Shown here: positions 37,454-49,370 of the stretch, in pieces
How positions within the stretch are numbered: the stretch's first letter is position 1
How the letters are laid out: the number at the start of each line of letters is the position of its first letter
Origin: Epiperipatus broadwayi
Taxonomy: Eukaryota; Onychophora; Udeonychophora; Euonychophora; Peripatidae
Reading direction: 5' to 3'
Assembly (NCBI GenBank): GCA_028023455.1
Contig: JAQFVV010007220.1
Coordinates: 64,599-128,598 of the forward strand
DNA: 64,000 bases
The notes under the pieces: generated by a model
Seen by the model: the letters and a program-made list of their open reading frames with translations, nothing else
Told to the model about the DNA's origin: nothing
Database searches by the model: none
Program-made: the position numbers and the translations under genes

Positions 37454-38190
37454 GATTCAAAGAGTTATTATTAGAATATAGTTTTAAATTGTCTTCTATG
37501 TTAACTTGAAATTATTAAATTACAATGATGGATTACCATCCTTCATAGTGATCAAAGGTTTGGATGATTCCGTAATTGATGAATACAAATGAAGGATGAT
37601 TATGCCTATACAACCAGTAACAATCAAGAATAAAAATCTTGTCATTAAAATAAATTTGTTAAATATTAAATTAAACTGATTGTTTGTCATCTTATTTATT
37701 TTCTAATTAATCATGCCATAAGCATATTCAATGCACATATCAGACACAAAATAACAATACCTTAAAATAGAGTACATGCACATTCTTCCTGAGTTTGAAC
37801 ACTGTGGCATAACAAGGATCAAGCAGAGGTGAGGTAAAAGAAGTTATGTGAGTGTGAATTCCATCTCACTCAGACAGTAATCATCATGGGACCACTTCAT
37901 AAAATCGAATAAAATCATCAATCAACTGACTTGCCTTATGTTTAATGCTCTACCTTGAAAACCGAATGGATGACCATAGTTAGATACACTCTCATGGAGA
38001 AAAAGCCAGTCCCATTACTATATATATATATATATATGAAAAATAAAAACAAGTTAGTCACGTAACCTGCTATCACTTGTTATTTATGATCAATAGATGG
38101 CGTCTTTACCAAAACCGCCGAAACAAGTGTAAAATATTTTTACATAAACGCAAAAGGAGTCAGAATTAACTACCTCTTTCATTTTGCTCA

Positions 38191-38237
38191 CCTCCAGATC
38201 AGCTGATTTCAAGCTGGTTTGCTTTCGTCAGTGGAAG
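38191..38237 (-). ncRNA. Type-I hammerhead ribozyme, array 1 unit 1
   Basis: Minus strand: stem I CUUCCA, core CUGACGA, stem II AAGC-AAACCA-GCUU (4 perfect pairs), GAAA, stem III AUC-AGCU-GAU, cleavage base C17 (position 38197), stem I return UGGAGG. Every conserved core nucleotide is present. Confidence 0.88.
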
Positions 38238-38609
38238 GATAGAGCTATAGAAACTAGTTCTAAAGACTGACTCTCAAACGTTTATGCAAAATGTTTATAT
38301 CAGTTTGCAAGCGTGAATTTTTCAGACCGGTAAAGTCTTCAAACTCAGCCTAGCAAGCTAGATATCTATATGGGTCTGATCTCAGTTCAGTTTCACCACA
38401 TAGTCAAAGTCTCTGCAATATATATCATTGCAAGAAAACTTTAAAGGTACATTTATGAAAAATAAAAACAAGTTAGTCACGTAACCTGCTATCACTTGTT
38501 ATTTATGATCAATAGATGGCGTCTTTACCAAAACCGCCGAAACAAGTGTAAAATATTTTTACATAAACGCAAAAGGAGTCAGAATTAACTACCTCTTTCA
38601 TTTTGCTCA

Positions 38610-38656
38610 CCTCCAGATCAGCTGATTTCAAGCTGGTTTGCTTTCGTCAGTGGAAG
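38610..38656 (-). ncRNA. Type-I hammerhead ribozyme, array 1 unit 2
   Basis: Identical motif displaced by 419 bp. The third unit is truncated before its ribozyme. Confidence 0.88.
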
Positions 38657-39129
38657 GATAGAGCTATAGAAACTAGTTCTAAAGACTGACTCTCAAACGT
38701 TTATGCAAAATGTTTATATCAGTTTGCAAGCGTGAATTTTTCAGACCGGTAAAGTCTTCAAACTCAGCCTAGCAAGCTAGATATCTATATGGGTCTGATC
38801 TCAGTTCAGTTTCACCACATAGTCAAAGTCTCTGCAATATATATCATTGCAAGAAAACTTTAAAGGTACATTTATGAAAAATAAAAACAAGTTAGTCACG
38901 TAACCTGCTATCACTTGTTATTTATGATCAATAGATGGCGTCTTTACCAAAACCGCCGAAACAAGTGTAAAATATTTTTACATAAACGCAAAAGGAGTCA
39001 GAATTAACTACCTCTTTCATTTTGCTCACTTGTTTCGGCGGTTTTGGTAAAGACGCCATCTATTGATCATATATATATATATATTAGTTAAAATAAAATG
39101 TACAAGTTTAAAATGTTAGAATAAATTTA

Positions 39130-39345
39130 ATCTATTCAAGAGCCAAGAAGAGAGCAACAGAATACATCCAGCAGAAAAGCTAAAGCAGCTCAAGAGAAGT
39201 ACATGAGCCAAGAAAAAAGGCAACAGGATACTTCCAACAGAAGAATCAAAATCCCAGTGCATTGCCCCACTGAAAGTCCAGAGGAAGTCTCTTAGATTTA
39301 AAAGTTCCTCTTTATTATTTATTTTTTATTATTTGTTTGCTGAAG
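39130..39345 (+). repeat. Diverged fragment of an LTR2-like repeat
   Basis: CCCACTGAAAGTCCAGAGG and CAGTGCATTGCCC parallel CCCACTCAGAGCCCAGAGG and CAGTGCACCGCCC in the LTR at 57.95-58.1 kb. An internal 62-bp duplication begins at GAGCCAAGAAGAGAGCAACA (39140) and GAGCCAAGAAAAAAGGCAAC (39202). Confidence 0.45.
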
Positions 39346-39809
39346 TAACCTCTCCTTCACTCGAACAAGCAACTCAATATACATCACTAGTTCTGTTTAT
39401 ATATTAAATGTTAATGTTTTATGCTTTTACTTTAATAACTAATAATGATCTTTAAGTCCGAAATTTATCTCTGATAAACTCTTTAATTTCACAGTAAAGA
39501 TTAAATAATCTGATAAATAGAGATCAATCCATGATTTCTCTAATTATATCATAATTCAAGACTAATTCACTATATTTAAACATTACTTCTTTTAAATATA
39601 TAGTTCAAGGTACCTGACAAACATGAACCATACTCTTGATATATTTTAATTGAATCAATCAGATTCAATGTTTACATTTTTAAATGTTTGAAATAAATAA
39701 TATTTGGTAGCAAGATCTATATTAAATATTACATATAACAATGAATAAATATCCATTGTCACGTAATTTGATAGAATCATGCATTTACCTTTGTTCATTA
39801 TAATATAAG

Positions 39810-39930
39810 GATTTGAACACAGACTTTCAAACTCCTTTCAGCCATTCACTCATCCAACCGAACCCATACTTGTGAAAAAGATAAATAATCTCCAATATAC
39901 CTATTTTGTGCTGAACCAGTACTCATCACT
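39810..39930 (-). repeat. Truncated SINE copy
   Basis: Matches the head and first part of the 2.5-kb SINE (GATTTGAACACAGACTTTCA, ATAATCTCCAATATACCTAT) and stops at 'actcatcact'. Confidence 0.6.
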
Positions 39931-39999
39931 TTAATTTTTAATAAAGAATTAAATGTATATCAAACTCAAATAAGTATTGATATTTGCAGATTTTAAAAA

Positions 40000-41950
40000 A
40001 TGATTTAAAATTGTAGAAGCAAATTGTAGAAGCAAAATAAAAAGATCGTAGATAAAAAATGATTTATTAAAAAGAAAAAACTTAAAAAACTGAAAATTAA
40101 AAGTTGTTTAATATATATATCTTATAGATGGACAACTTAAAAAACTATTTTAAAAATAAAAGTATTTGAAAGTATATTTTTTGTAAAAAAAAAAAAGTAA
40201 AGATTGATATTTTTTAAAATAGAAGTAAATGATTTCTATCATGTTTAATCTTAGAAAATGGAAATGATTGTTTTTTTTTAATTAAATGATTGTTTTAAAG
40301 CAAACTAACCCTTGGGACACTTAAAATAATTTAAAAGGTCAGATAAGAGAATAAAAAGAAAAAGTTTGACCAATGGAAGCATGAAGCCACAGCATGGACC
40401 ATAAATGCAACATGAGAGTCAGTGACATCATGTTCGATCGATCTGAAAAAATCTGCTGATAAGAGGCTAATAAAAGTATAAAACCAAAATATTTGAATTC
40501 ATAAAAATTATTATTATTGTTGTTGTCTGAGATGCTGACTATTAAGCTATATATATGATCTGTAGCTGTATTGCAGATTTCACAATGTAAGAGTCTGCAA
40601 TAGATTTAATTTCTGGACAACCAGCTGATGCCTCCAGAAGACGTTTTTTGACCAACTGAATGGCAAATAGTGGCTCCATTTCAAAAAACAAGCAGTCTAC
40701 AAAAGTGATCACAAAGATGGACCTCTAAATCTGCTCAAACTGTAAAGTATGAACTCTTGTGTTTATCAAATAGGAACTTTTCTAAATTTGCAATTAATAG
40801 CTGAAAAGAACTCTTATCTGACTTAAAGAATGCAAAATCAATTATTAATAATTTTTTATGCAGATGTTTAAGCAATCATTTCATTTCTTTTGTGTGTGTG
40901 TGTGTGTGTGTTATGTGTTATTTAAATTGTATTAAATTTAAGTTAGGTATAGATAGCTATATAGATTCGTTAAATTATGTTAGTTTAAAAGGGGTTTTGA
41001 TTTCGGACTATTTGTTTCGTAGTTGGGTCAATGCTGGTGAAGAGATATATGGACATTTACATCAATGTAATGTGAAGTGTGTTAGCACACAGGGTGACAA
41101 GTCCAACTGAATGCATGACCCCAAAGAGATAGTCATAGCGTTGCAATGGACACAGATGTATTTCCTGCGCCATTGACCCATTCCAGCTCTATGGATTGAG
41201 ATGATAAGCTGGCAAGATAGACCGCTCTCCCATCCATATGAAGCATTATTTTTATTATATTACATGCATGACTCCTTCACCAGACAGTTGTCCATTTCCT
41301 GTGCTGGATGAAGAACATGTTTTCTCCAATAATATCATGCTGTTCAGATGCACATTCCTGTCAGCATGATTCTATGCTAACATGTTCACATTGCATTGAT
41401 TGCGACTATATATCTGGAAGCAGGCCTTGGTTTGGCTACGAACTTTTAATCTGAGATTGAATGATTTATTTTGAAAAGTTATTAACTGTGGAATCTATGT
41501 AGCATATATATACTCAACATTATAAAACAAACTTATTAAAATCCATCTGTGAAAATTTATAAAATTTAAATTATAAAGATAAAATAATAACAAATTTAAA
41601 AATCATCTTTATTCCTCAATTGTTAAATATTCATATATGCGTCAGTAAATCTTTTTGTGTGTGTTAATTCTGGCAGTAGCTTATTTATTTATTTTATTGA
41701 AATCTTTTTTTTTTCTTGAAATATATTTTAAGAAGTTATATTAAATCTCTGTATCTCTATGAGCTAGTGACATGGGCTGACGGTCGCAATAAAATATATG
41801 TAAAATGTGAATCTTTAACTTATGTATCTGCCTACTCTATAAATTTTCTAGGTTCAAAGTAGCCTAGTGGTGCTCAGTATGGCAGATACGGTAAGACTCA
41901 CTCACGCCATGACCGTTATAATATATATTATACCAAGGTACATCGTTACA
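40000..41950 (+). mobile_element. LTR-like unit 'B', relative of LTR A
   Basis: Inverted homologue of 11577-13652. It ends at 41950 with TCGTTACA, the same end as LTR A. In this orientation there is TATAAAA at 40477-40483 and AATAAA at about 41788, in promoter and poly(A) positions matching LTR A. The start near 40.0 kb is not resolved (no TGTAACGA seen), so it is probably 5'-damaged. A 72-codon frame at 40892-41110 begins in a (GT)n tract and is not credible. Confidence 0.6.
40477..40483 (+). promoter_or_regulatory. TATA box of LTR unit B
   Basis: TATAAAA at the same relative place as in LTR A. Confidence 0.5.
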
Positions 41951-42494
41951 GAGTGTTTTAAAAGTAAAAATACTTAGAAAATTTCGTTAAAAAAAAAACA
42001 AAATCAAACAAACAAAAAACAATTAATTAAAGTAAAATAAAAGTTTAAAAGTTTGAAGAAAAAGAAATTTAAGAACAAAAGATTAGGGTAGGGGAGGTTA
42101 TTGTTAAATAAAAAAGGGGAGTAATTGAAAGAAAAATGATTTAATATTACTTTTATTTAATTCGTAATAAAACTAAAAAAGGGAATTCATTTTGTCTTAT
42201 AATAAAAAGATTGAATGTGTGCATGCATAAATAGATTTTGAAAAAGAAAAATTTTAAAAAGATAATGGGGAGCTAATGTAATAAAACAAAAGGAAATCTA
42301 TTTAAACAGCTAAGGAAAAATTAACAAAGAAACTAAATATTACTATTCACTTAAACCAATGACCAATGGAAAAGGTCAGAGACTTTAAATAAAAGAAACA
42401 GAAGTCCAATCAGAGCAAAATAAAATGTATGATGGACCTGCAAGATGAGAAGCGCTGGGTATAAAAAGGAGAACTTTGTATTGTAATAATGATA

Positions 42495-42659
<165 letters not shown>

Positions 42660-43750
42660 ATATTATCAATTAAATTAGAAATAAATTGGATCAAAAAATT
42701 ATTGATTGGAAATAATAAATTGATTGATTCCAGAAAATTAGAGAAGCTACTATTAGAAGAAAATGATGTGTTGCTGAACCCATTGTATCATGCACCAGCC
42801 TGAACCTTCTCTGTGGCACCACCAGCAGATATAGTTTGAAGGACAAATAATGTTCATATGAACTCTAAGGACCAACAGAGTGTCCATGCTGAGTTCCACA
42901 AGAGTTCGTATAATATCACAAATTAAGGAAAGATCTATGAGAAATTAGCACCAACCGGTTGGAACCAACAAATTACAGAAGCTACATTTTGTCATACTCG
43001 CATCAAATCCTAGTAACATTTCATTTTCTTATTCTCCAATTCTTGATTTATAAGCCATGGTAGATAAGTAAATAAAACAAAAAAAAACTTTTAACTTCTC
43101 ACAAACTATTATGTTCAGGGTATAAATTATATTAGCTCCATTGTCCAATTTTATGCAAAATTATTAATTGTGTGTGTGTGTGCAAATCTTAATTAAATAT
43201 GTTTTGTATTTTATTTTATGTCAAAGGTATTAAAATATTTATTTAACTGAAAAGTGTGTGTGTGGTTGTATTATGAGACAAAACAATTATGTTAAAAAAG
43301 TGAGTGAGCGGGGGTTAAATTAGTATTGAAATATTTATTACTCGAATGATCGTATGCTTTTAATATGGGATAAAATGCTCATTTTAGAAAAAAGAGTGAG
43401 ATTCAAAGTGTTATTGAAATATTTATGCTAATAGAAGGAACGTATACCTTTATTATGAGATAATATGTTTAATTTATGGAAATAGAGTGGGGATTGAAAT
43501 ATTTAGTCATTATTAAGAAGTGATTTAAGTTGAAAGTAAAAGAATAGGGAGTATTTTTTAAAATAAGGATTTTGAATGATGCAAATGTTTTATTGTGCGG
43601 AAAGCAAAATGTTTTTTATAATATTAAGAACTAGAATTTTTAGAATAGATGGATATTCCTAAGACAGCTACAATTCAATGAGCTAGCTGGGATTTCAAGT
43701 ACTAGATTTGTTGCTGGTCAAGCAGACACATTAATTCCCCATGATTAACT

Positions 43751-43778
43751 GGTGCCTAAAGGCATCTCCTTAAATAAA
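43751..43778 (+). terminator. Hairpin plus poly(A) signal, unit C
   Basis: GGTGCC-TAAA-GGCATC forms a 6-bp stem (one G-U), followed 6 bp later by AATAAA (43773-43778). Confidence 0.5.
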
Positions 43779-44151
43779 GTGTTTATTTGGCTAGTGTTTT
43801 AATCTAGTAGCTGAGTGTTTATGTCATTGGTGGCTTGCTACCAATGATATTGTTCACTCCACCTGAGGGACCAGAAGCCTTCACAGATAGAAAAGTTTGT
43901 TAATAAGGGAAATACAAAAGTATATACATATTCTTTATTCTTATTAAAGGAGGAAGGTGCACAGTTCAATATATATATAATTACATTTTGATACTCTGTC
44001 TGTCATTATAACTATTACCATAAAAATACTAAAACATAGTTTAAATCTTGATAAAACTCTGTTTTAGTATTTTTTACATATATATATAATTAAATGTAAT
44101 ATTTTCCCAAACATTAAATGTAATTTGCAGTTCTGACTTATATATATATAT

Positions 44152-45573
44152 TGTAACGTTTTCCACATCTGCTTAGACCTCTATATGCAATAAACTGCGC
44201 GAGTTGATCAAGTTATGCAAAAAGAAGAAAGTTTCGTTTCTATTTCTAAAAAAGCATAACTATATTTCCTGGTCAACTCAGCCTAGAATTGTTACAAGTT
44301 CAATTGTGAGCTGAATCAGTTTTCAATTTATAAATGAGGGCACCAGAGTCACTTAGACTCACTGATTCTATGTCAAACATATCGTAACTTGTAAATTAAA
44401 AAGAAAAAATGTTTTTAATTTAATCAGTATTATATTATATCGTAACTAAAATTATTTTTTTAGATATTATTATTCCTGGAGCTTATTCAAAACATATTGG
44501 CAAAGGTAAATAATATTTTCAAATCTTACTAAACTAATATTAATAAATTTAATAATAATCATTAATAACTATTATTAATAATGTACAATGAAAAAGGTTG
44601 ATAAAAGTAAAATCTCTTTTATTCTAACAAACTAAAAATATTTAAAGCTAAATTACAAATTAAATAAACTGGAGAGAACACACATTAATCCAGATGTGAA
44701 TCCATTAATAAAAAATAACAGTTAAACAATTTTAATTAAAGTTCTTGGGTAAACAATAATCTCTTGAACAATAAAATTAAAGTTTTTATCGGGGTCCTAT
44801 TATAAGTATATTTTTAAGAATTGTTTTCAAACACTTAATTTTGTCACAATCAGGAATAATGAATCATAGCTTACTGGTAAGTTTTGTGAGTTCATGAAAC
44901 TTGTAGATTACTATGCATAGTTTTTTTTGTGGTAGAATGAGCTCGGCCATTGGTTATAAGTTGATCTTGTGGTCTATTCTACTGGTCGGTCATGAAAACT
45001 TCTCTGGTGTCCATCTTCAGGAACGAGATCAGCAAAAGTTCTGGTTCACTCCAACATGCAGAATCATTTCAGTGTAGGGTGATCCTGGATATATTTTGTT
45101 ATTCAGGACTGACTGTAGAAAGGACAGACAAAACAAGACCCTGATCAAACTGGCCTCTTCCTTTTATACTAGAGGTCCAGTTTTCAGACTTCTGCACATA
45201 CCTTTTGTTTGTCAAAAATATACGTTGATAATCTTGTACATTCTTTATAAAATTTACATTACAAAGACTTTATTTTTTTATCATAATTCTGCCATCTTTA
45301 ATTAGCTAAAATATTTTTCTTTTAGCTTATCTTTTTACTTTTGGAATTCTTTTAATTTTATCTGGTTTAGTAATCTGTGTATCTTTTGTGCTCTCCAATT
45401 TTTACTTTTATTTTTAATTAGATAAAAAAAAATACGAACGACAAGTTTAACTTTCATTGTACGTTTTTAAAAAAAAATTATACTAATAAAAAAAAAATCT
45501 AAATTTACTTTTTTTTTTAGCTTTTACCAAATGCCAATACGTATATTTGTACCATATATAAATAAATGGTACA
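44152..45573 (-). mobile_element. Solo LTR 'D', 1.42 kb, in an (AT)n site
   Basis: The minus-strand LTR starts at 45573 with the palindrome TGTACCAT...ATGGTACA and ends at 44152 with CGTTACA. ATATAT flanks both sides (44146-44151 and 45574-45579). TATAAAAG at 45161-45168 lies 406 bp from the start with a TCAGG initiator-like site about 25 bp on, and AATAAA occurs near 44628. No internal region. A 69-codon plus-strand frame (45096-45305) is antisense to the LTR leader and is ignored. Confidence 0.72.
45161..45168 (-). promoter_or_regulatory. TATA box of LTR D
   Basis: TATAAAAG on the minus strand followed by GAAGAGGCC, in a locally GC-richer leader. Confidence 0.6.
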
Positions 45574-46091
45574 ATATATTGTGCCAATGCCAAATTGGCA
45601 CATGTATATAAAATAATTTTGTATAAAAATTATTATCAAAATCTTTCGGAAAAAGGAATTTTAAAGTTACAATTAATTACTTTAAAGAGGGGAGAGAAAG
45701 TTTTCCTATAAAAAAACAAAAAAAACAAACTAAGAGTTTCATAAAAGTTAAAGAATATTATTATTATTATAAATTAAAAGTTTAAAAAATATATAAAAAT
45801 CTCTTTTCATTCCAGTTTATTGTAATAGATTATATTAGTGCGTGCGAATGTAAACAAAAGTATGCATGTAAGAATAATATAAAAAAAAAGAAAAATGAAT
45901 AAAGAAATGAAATGTATTTCAAAAGAAACACAGTGGTGGACTGCTAATTAAAGATATGAAAACAACACATTTTAAAATAGCTACTACTAATAAAATATTC
46001 AATCGAAAAACACGTTGTCATAATAATTAATCTAAAGGAATTTCGACAACACGTATTGCCGGAGGATATTAAAACAAAAACACGTCGCAGG

Positions 46092-46130
46092 TATAAATAG
46101 ACTTTTTTTCGTTTATCAGACAGTTCAGTT
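46092..46130 (+). promoter_or_regulatory. LTR1 core promoter: TATA box and initiator
   Basis: TATAAATAG at 46092-46100 and TCAGTT at 46125-46130, about 33 bp apart, the normal TATA-to-start spacing. The 3' LTR has the same TATA at 50579-50587. Confidence 0.7.
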
Positions 46131-46924
46131 GGAGTTTGAAATTCAGTCTAGTTTTACTGTGTCAGTTTACAGAAATGCAGTGCTGAAAAGCTTTTGGAAA
46201 TATACGCTTGCGCTCCAGCCTTGTTAGTCCAATAAGACCATCAAAACCTGCCTGAGAAATAATGTCTGGATAACAACACAGAAACCCTCCGTCAAAACGT
46301 GCAGCTGTCTCCAAGAAGAAACCAACGGATTACCATAAATTCTCTTCCATAAACAAAATCTAACCGGTTAGATACAATCCATTAGAAGCAGCAGAAGTAG
46401 CCACCGACAAGAAAAAAAAATCCTAGGTATCTGTTTTATTATTATTATTTACCAGTAGTAGTCACCACTGTAATCCGTAAATATTGAAGATTAACATTAT
46501 ATGAACTCTATCATACATAAAAGGAACTATTGATGTGTGTGCGAGAGTCTCAAATGTCATTAATGCTTTATTATTATTTTTGCGAATGAGAGTTAATTTA
46601 AATGTCTAAGATTATGTTGCTTTGTTCATGAAATATCCTATCATATGTAAATTTAAAATGTGCGTGTGTGAAATTTGGATTTATAAAATGTTTAGAATGC
46701 GTTGATGTTGGTTAGTAAATTATATTTAAACTTAATTGATGTTGATTGAAATAAATTATTTTTAAATTTAAATTTGATCTGTCGGTCAATTCTTTTTATC
46801 AATATCTTATTAGCAATAAATATCATTGATTAAAATTAGACTGGGCTGGTTAAGGGAATTGTTTCGAGCGCTGGATTATGAGCCTACTACCCGAATATGT
46901 TAGTCTTCAGACTAGCTGGCGCCC

Positions 46925-46949
46925 CGGGGTTTACCCCGAAACAAATAAA
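46925..46949 (+). terminator. LTR1 hairpin and poly(A) signal
   Basis: The 5-bp hairpin CGGGG-TTTA-CCCCG is followed 5 bp later by AATAAA. The homologous unit C keeps a hairpin with different bases. Confidence 0.6.
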
Positions 46950-47163
46950 GTATTTGGATGGTAGGGGTTTGAATCTAGCAGCCGAGATGGGCCATTGTTG
47001 ATAGTTAAAGCTATTAATAAGATCTCCCATTTTGCTCGAACGTGCCGGTTCGTTCACCTAACCTTTATAATATTATAAATGTATTGTGAAGGAGTTTGAA
47101 ACCGGCCAAAACTTATATATACGTATAAGTAGGTGGTTTCAGCGGTTCGACCCGGTACATAAA

Positions 47164-47186
47164 TGGCTTTACCCAACGTTTGGGGC
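47164..47186 (+). promoter_or_regulatory. Putative primer-binding site, Lys-like
   Basis: TGGCTTTACCCAACGTTTGG continues GGC, 4 bp after the LTR. It resembles the tRNA-Lys(CUU) site TGGCGCCCAACGTGGGGC but with inserted or changed bases. Confidence 0.5.
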
Positions 47187-47584
47187 TGAACCTAAGAAAT
47201 AACAGTAAATAAATGTTTGTGTTTCTTGTTTAAAAATAAAAACCTTAAAGAAATCTAAATTACGTAGGTAAAAATGTATTAAATTAAAAATAAAAAAAAA
47301 GAATTGACCGAATTTTTTTTTTTTTTCTTACTTCTTTAAATGAAAAGAGATTTTGTGCTATTTACGTTCTGTTTAAATAAATGACAGTTGGGTGTTTGGG
47401 CGGAGTTAAAGCATTAAGATCGGGTAGGATAAACGGACAAAGGAGAGCGGAGTCAGCGTGTATTTCCAGTTTAGAAAGAAATAAATAAAATAGAAATTAG
47501 TAAACTTATTAAAATAAAACGGTATCAAAAATAATGATAAAAAAGTGTTTAAAATTATAAATTATAAAATAAAATAAAGCCAAA

Positions 47585-48205
47585 ATGGAGACTCAAGGTA
47601 AAAATATAGAAAATATCCCGAACAAAGAAAAAAGGGAAATCATAGCTTTATTAACTTGCATGTTCGAAAAACAAAAAGAAACAGCAGAAGAATATAAAAA
47701 AATAGCCGAAGAGCTTAAAAACCAAAATAATGAAATGAAGAGTAAATTGGAAGGGCAAGCTGAAATGCTTGAAAAGCTAAAGGACCGGATCGAAATGGGC
47801 CAGAATAAAATAAAAGAAGAAATTAGGGAAGAAATAGTTGAAATTAAAACACAAGTAGAGAATAAAATAGAGACTGCTTACCAAGCAATAGAAAAAAATA
47901 AGATAGAAGATAGAAAAATAATTGAAGAAATAAAAGTTGAAGTTACAAATTTAACTGTGAAAGTAAATCAAATAAATCGTAGTCAAAATAGCCCACAGAC
48001 TGAAATAGAAAGTAAAGCAGAACAGGATAGTGCTAACACAGAGAAAAAAATAGATCAAGAAATAGAAGAGAGACATAAGTTCAAGTTAGAAAATAGCGTA
48101 GAAAAGTTTTCACAAAAATTTAAAAAGGTTAATGTAAAAGTTCGTATTTGTTTTAAACATAGATTTAAAACAAAGAGAAAGCGTAAAAAAAATATTCATG
48201 GTTAG
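47585..48205 (+). CDS. Gag-like coiled-coil protein of the LTR1 element
   Basis: An ORF of 206 codons. The start context CCAAAATGG is excellent and it is the first long frame after the leader. Residues about 25-135 are rich in Glu, Lys and Ile/Leu with heptad-like spacing (EEYKKIAEELKNQNNEMKSK and onward), a strong coiled coil. The C-terminus is very basic (FKTKRKRKKNIHG). No CCHC knuckle or protease is present. By position and character this is a Gag-type structural protein, which would assemble particles and bind the element RNA. At an A run (48184-48192) the -1 frame stays open and adds about 59 residues (KYSWLEKIRRS... to EPPDIV, stop at 48379-48381). Beyond that stop the same frame is open again to about 48528, so either a -1 shift or an indel splits a longer protein. 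Confidence 0.7.
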   Translation: METQGKNIENIPNKEKREIIALLTCMFEKQKETAEEYKKIAEELKNQNNEMKSKLEGQAEMLEKLKDRIEMGQNKIKEEIREEIVEIKTQVENKIETAYQAIEKNKIEDRKIIEEIKVEVTNLTVKVNQINRSQNSPQTEIESKAEQDSANTEKKIDQEIEERHKFKLENSVEKFSQKFKKVNVKVRICFKHRFKTKRKRKKNIHG

Positions 48206-49369
48206 AAAAAATACGGAGGTCTGTGAAGCTTAAAAATTTTCTAATTTACAAGGCAGAAAATAAAACGGAAAGAAAAAGAGATAAAATAGATTTTAATCCA
48301 GAGATAGAAGTGAGAATATGGAGTATAATTTATGTTAGTGAGTTAGTAGAAAGAAAGAAGGAACCACCGGACATAGTTTAAAAGTTAGTAATCGGGCGGA
48401 ATAGTAAAGGAAATAAACAAAAAGGACCGGAAATGGACAATGAACTCGAATATGATTATTCTAACGTCAATAATTTGTTAAATTTAAATCTGAAACTTCT
48501 ATTTAAAATTAAAATAATAAATCAAAAATAAATGAATGATGATAAATTAAAGTTAATCTTAGTAAATAAATAACAATCTTAGAGTTTTTAAAATGTTAAA
48601 GGAACGATAAAATGATTTATGTCAAAACCCTCGATTATGTCTTATCGATTCTATTGATATCCCAGCTCATAAGTCTAGAACCTAGCGGAGCGTGACATTC
48701 ACAAAATAAATGTGTAAAATCAAAATAGACAAACGAAATGAAAATGTTTTTTTTTTAAATGAAATAAATAAGTGTATAATGAACGTATTAATGGAAATAA
48801 AACATTATTAAATAAAGTTAAAAAAAAAAAAAAAAGGAAAAAAAAGAAAAGGGTATTAAATTAGGATTGAGGTGTGTGCGAGTATTTGGGCAAGGAGATA
48901 AATTCCAGGCCTGACTTTTGTTGGATTGAGCCTTGTCTTGCGGTGACTTTGTTCTACAGATGGGTAGTGCGAAAAATAATTAATATTGATGATGATGCGC
49001 CAGTAGAAAAGTCCTGGCATATAAAAATTAATAAATCTGGAGGAAAAAGTCCCAGTAACCAAATAAAATAAATGTTTTAGTAAGTCGAATGTGCAGTAGA
49101 GATAGTCCTGCCATTCGCAATCTTAAAGTCCCTTTTCATGATCCGTTGTGCACAACAGTTGCCCATGCTGTAGTCACGACTTCCGCAAGAAATTAAAAGT
49201 TGGTTTAAATCAGCACAAAGTCGATCTGTGTGTTGAATTGCCTTATATTTTGCTGCCTACTTCTCTTAATATTACATGCACTCTAGAAAAATAAGAATTT
49301 GAAATGGTCAATACTTAGGAAAAGTGATCAACGCACATGTTAATCAAGAAAAATGTTAGTAAATAAATA
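48206..49369 (+). other. LTR1 element interior downstream of the Gag-like ORF
   Basis: The first part (to about 48528) is the broken continuation of the Gag-like frame. The rest is non-coding or decayed; overlapping 65- and 68-codon frames at 48856-49071 on opposite strands have no motif. Confidence 0.5.
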
Positions 49370-49370
49370 A

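Larger units (their letters stand above)
38038..39070 (-). mobile_element. Hammerhead tandem array 1, 419-bp units
   Basis: Two full units (starts 38038 and 38457, exact 419-bp period) plus a partial third (from 38876) that breaks at about 39028. Then comes an inverted piece of the unit (39029-39070, inverse of 38924-38967). (AT)n flanks both ends. Read on the minus strand, each full unit contains one hammerhead. The inverted scrap at the sense-strand 5' end and the constant 3' end against (AT)n fit 5'-truncated retroinsertion of Penelope type. No ORF. Confidence 0.85.
45580..47159 (+). repeat. 5' LTR of the LTR1 element
   Basis: Starts TGTGCCAA and ends CCGGTACA. The first 23 bases form TGTGCCAA-TGCCAAA-TTGGCACA. 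It contains TATAAATAG (46092), TCAGTT (46125), and a CGGGG-TTTA-CCCCG hairpin (46925-46938) followed by AATAAA (46944). Confidence 0.92.

Noticed and set aside
46916-46938. TGGCGCC as a primer-binding site
   Set aside because: It lies inside the LTR in both copies, 240 bp before its end; the hairpin/poly(A) reading fits better.
48856-49071. Overlapping 65-68-codon frames on both strands inside the LTR1 element
   Set aside because: No motif, mutual overlap, no codon bias; chance frames.
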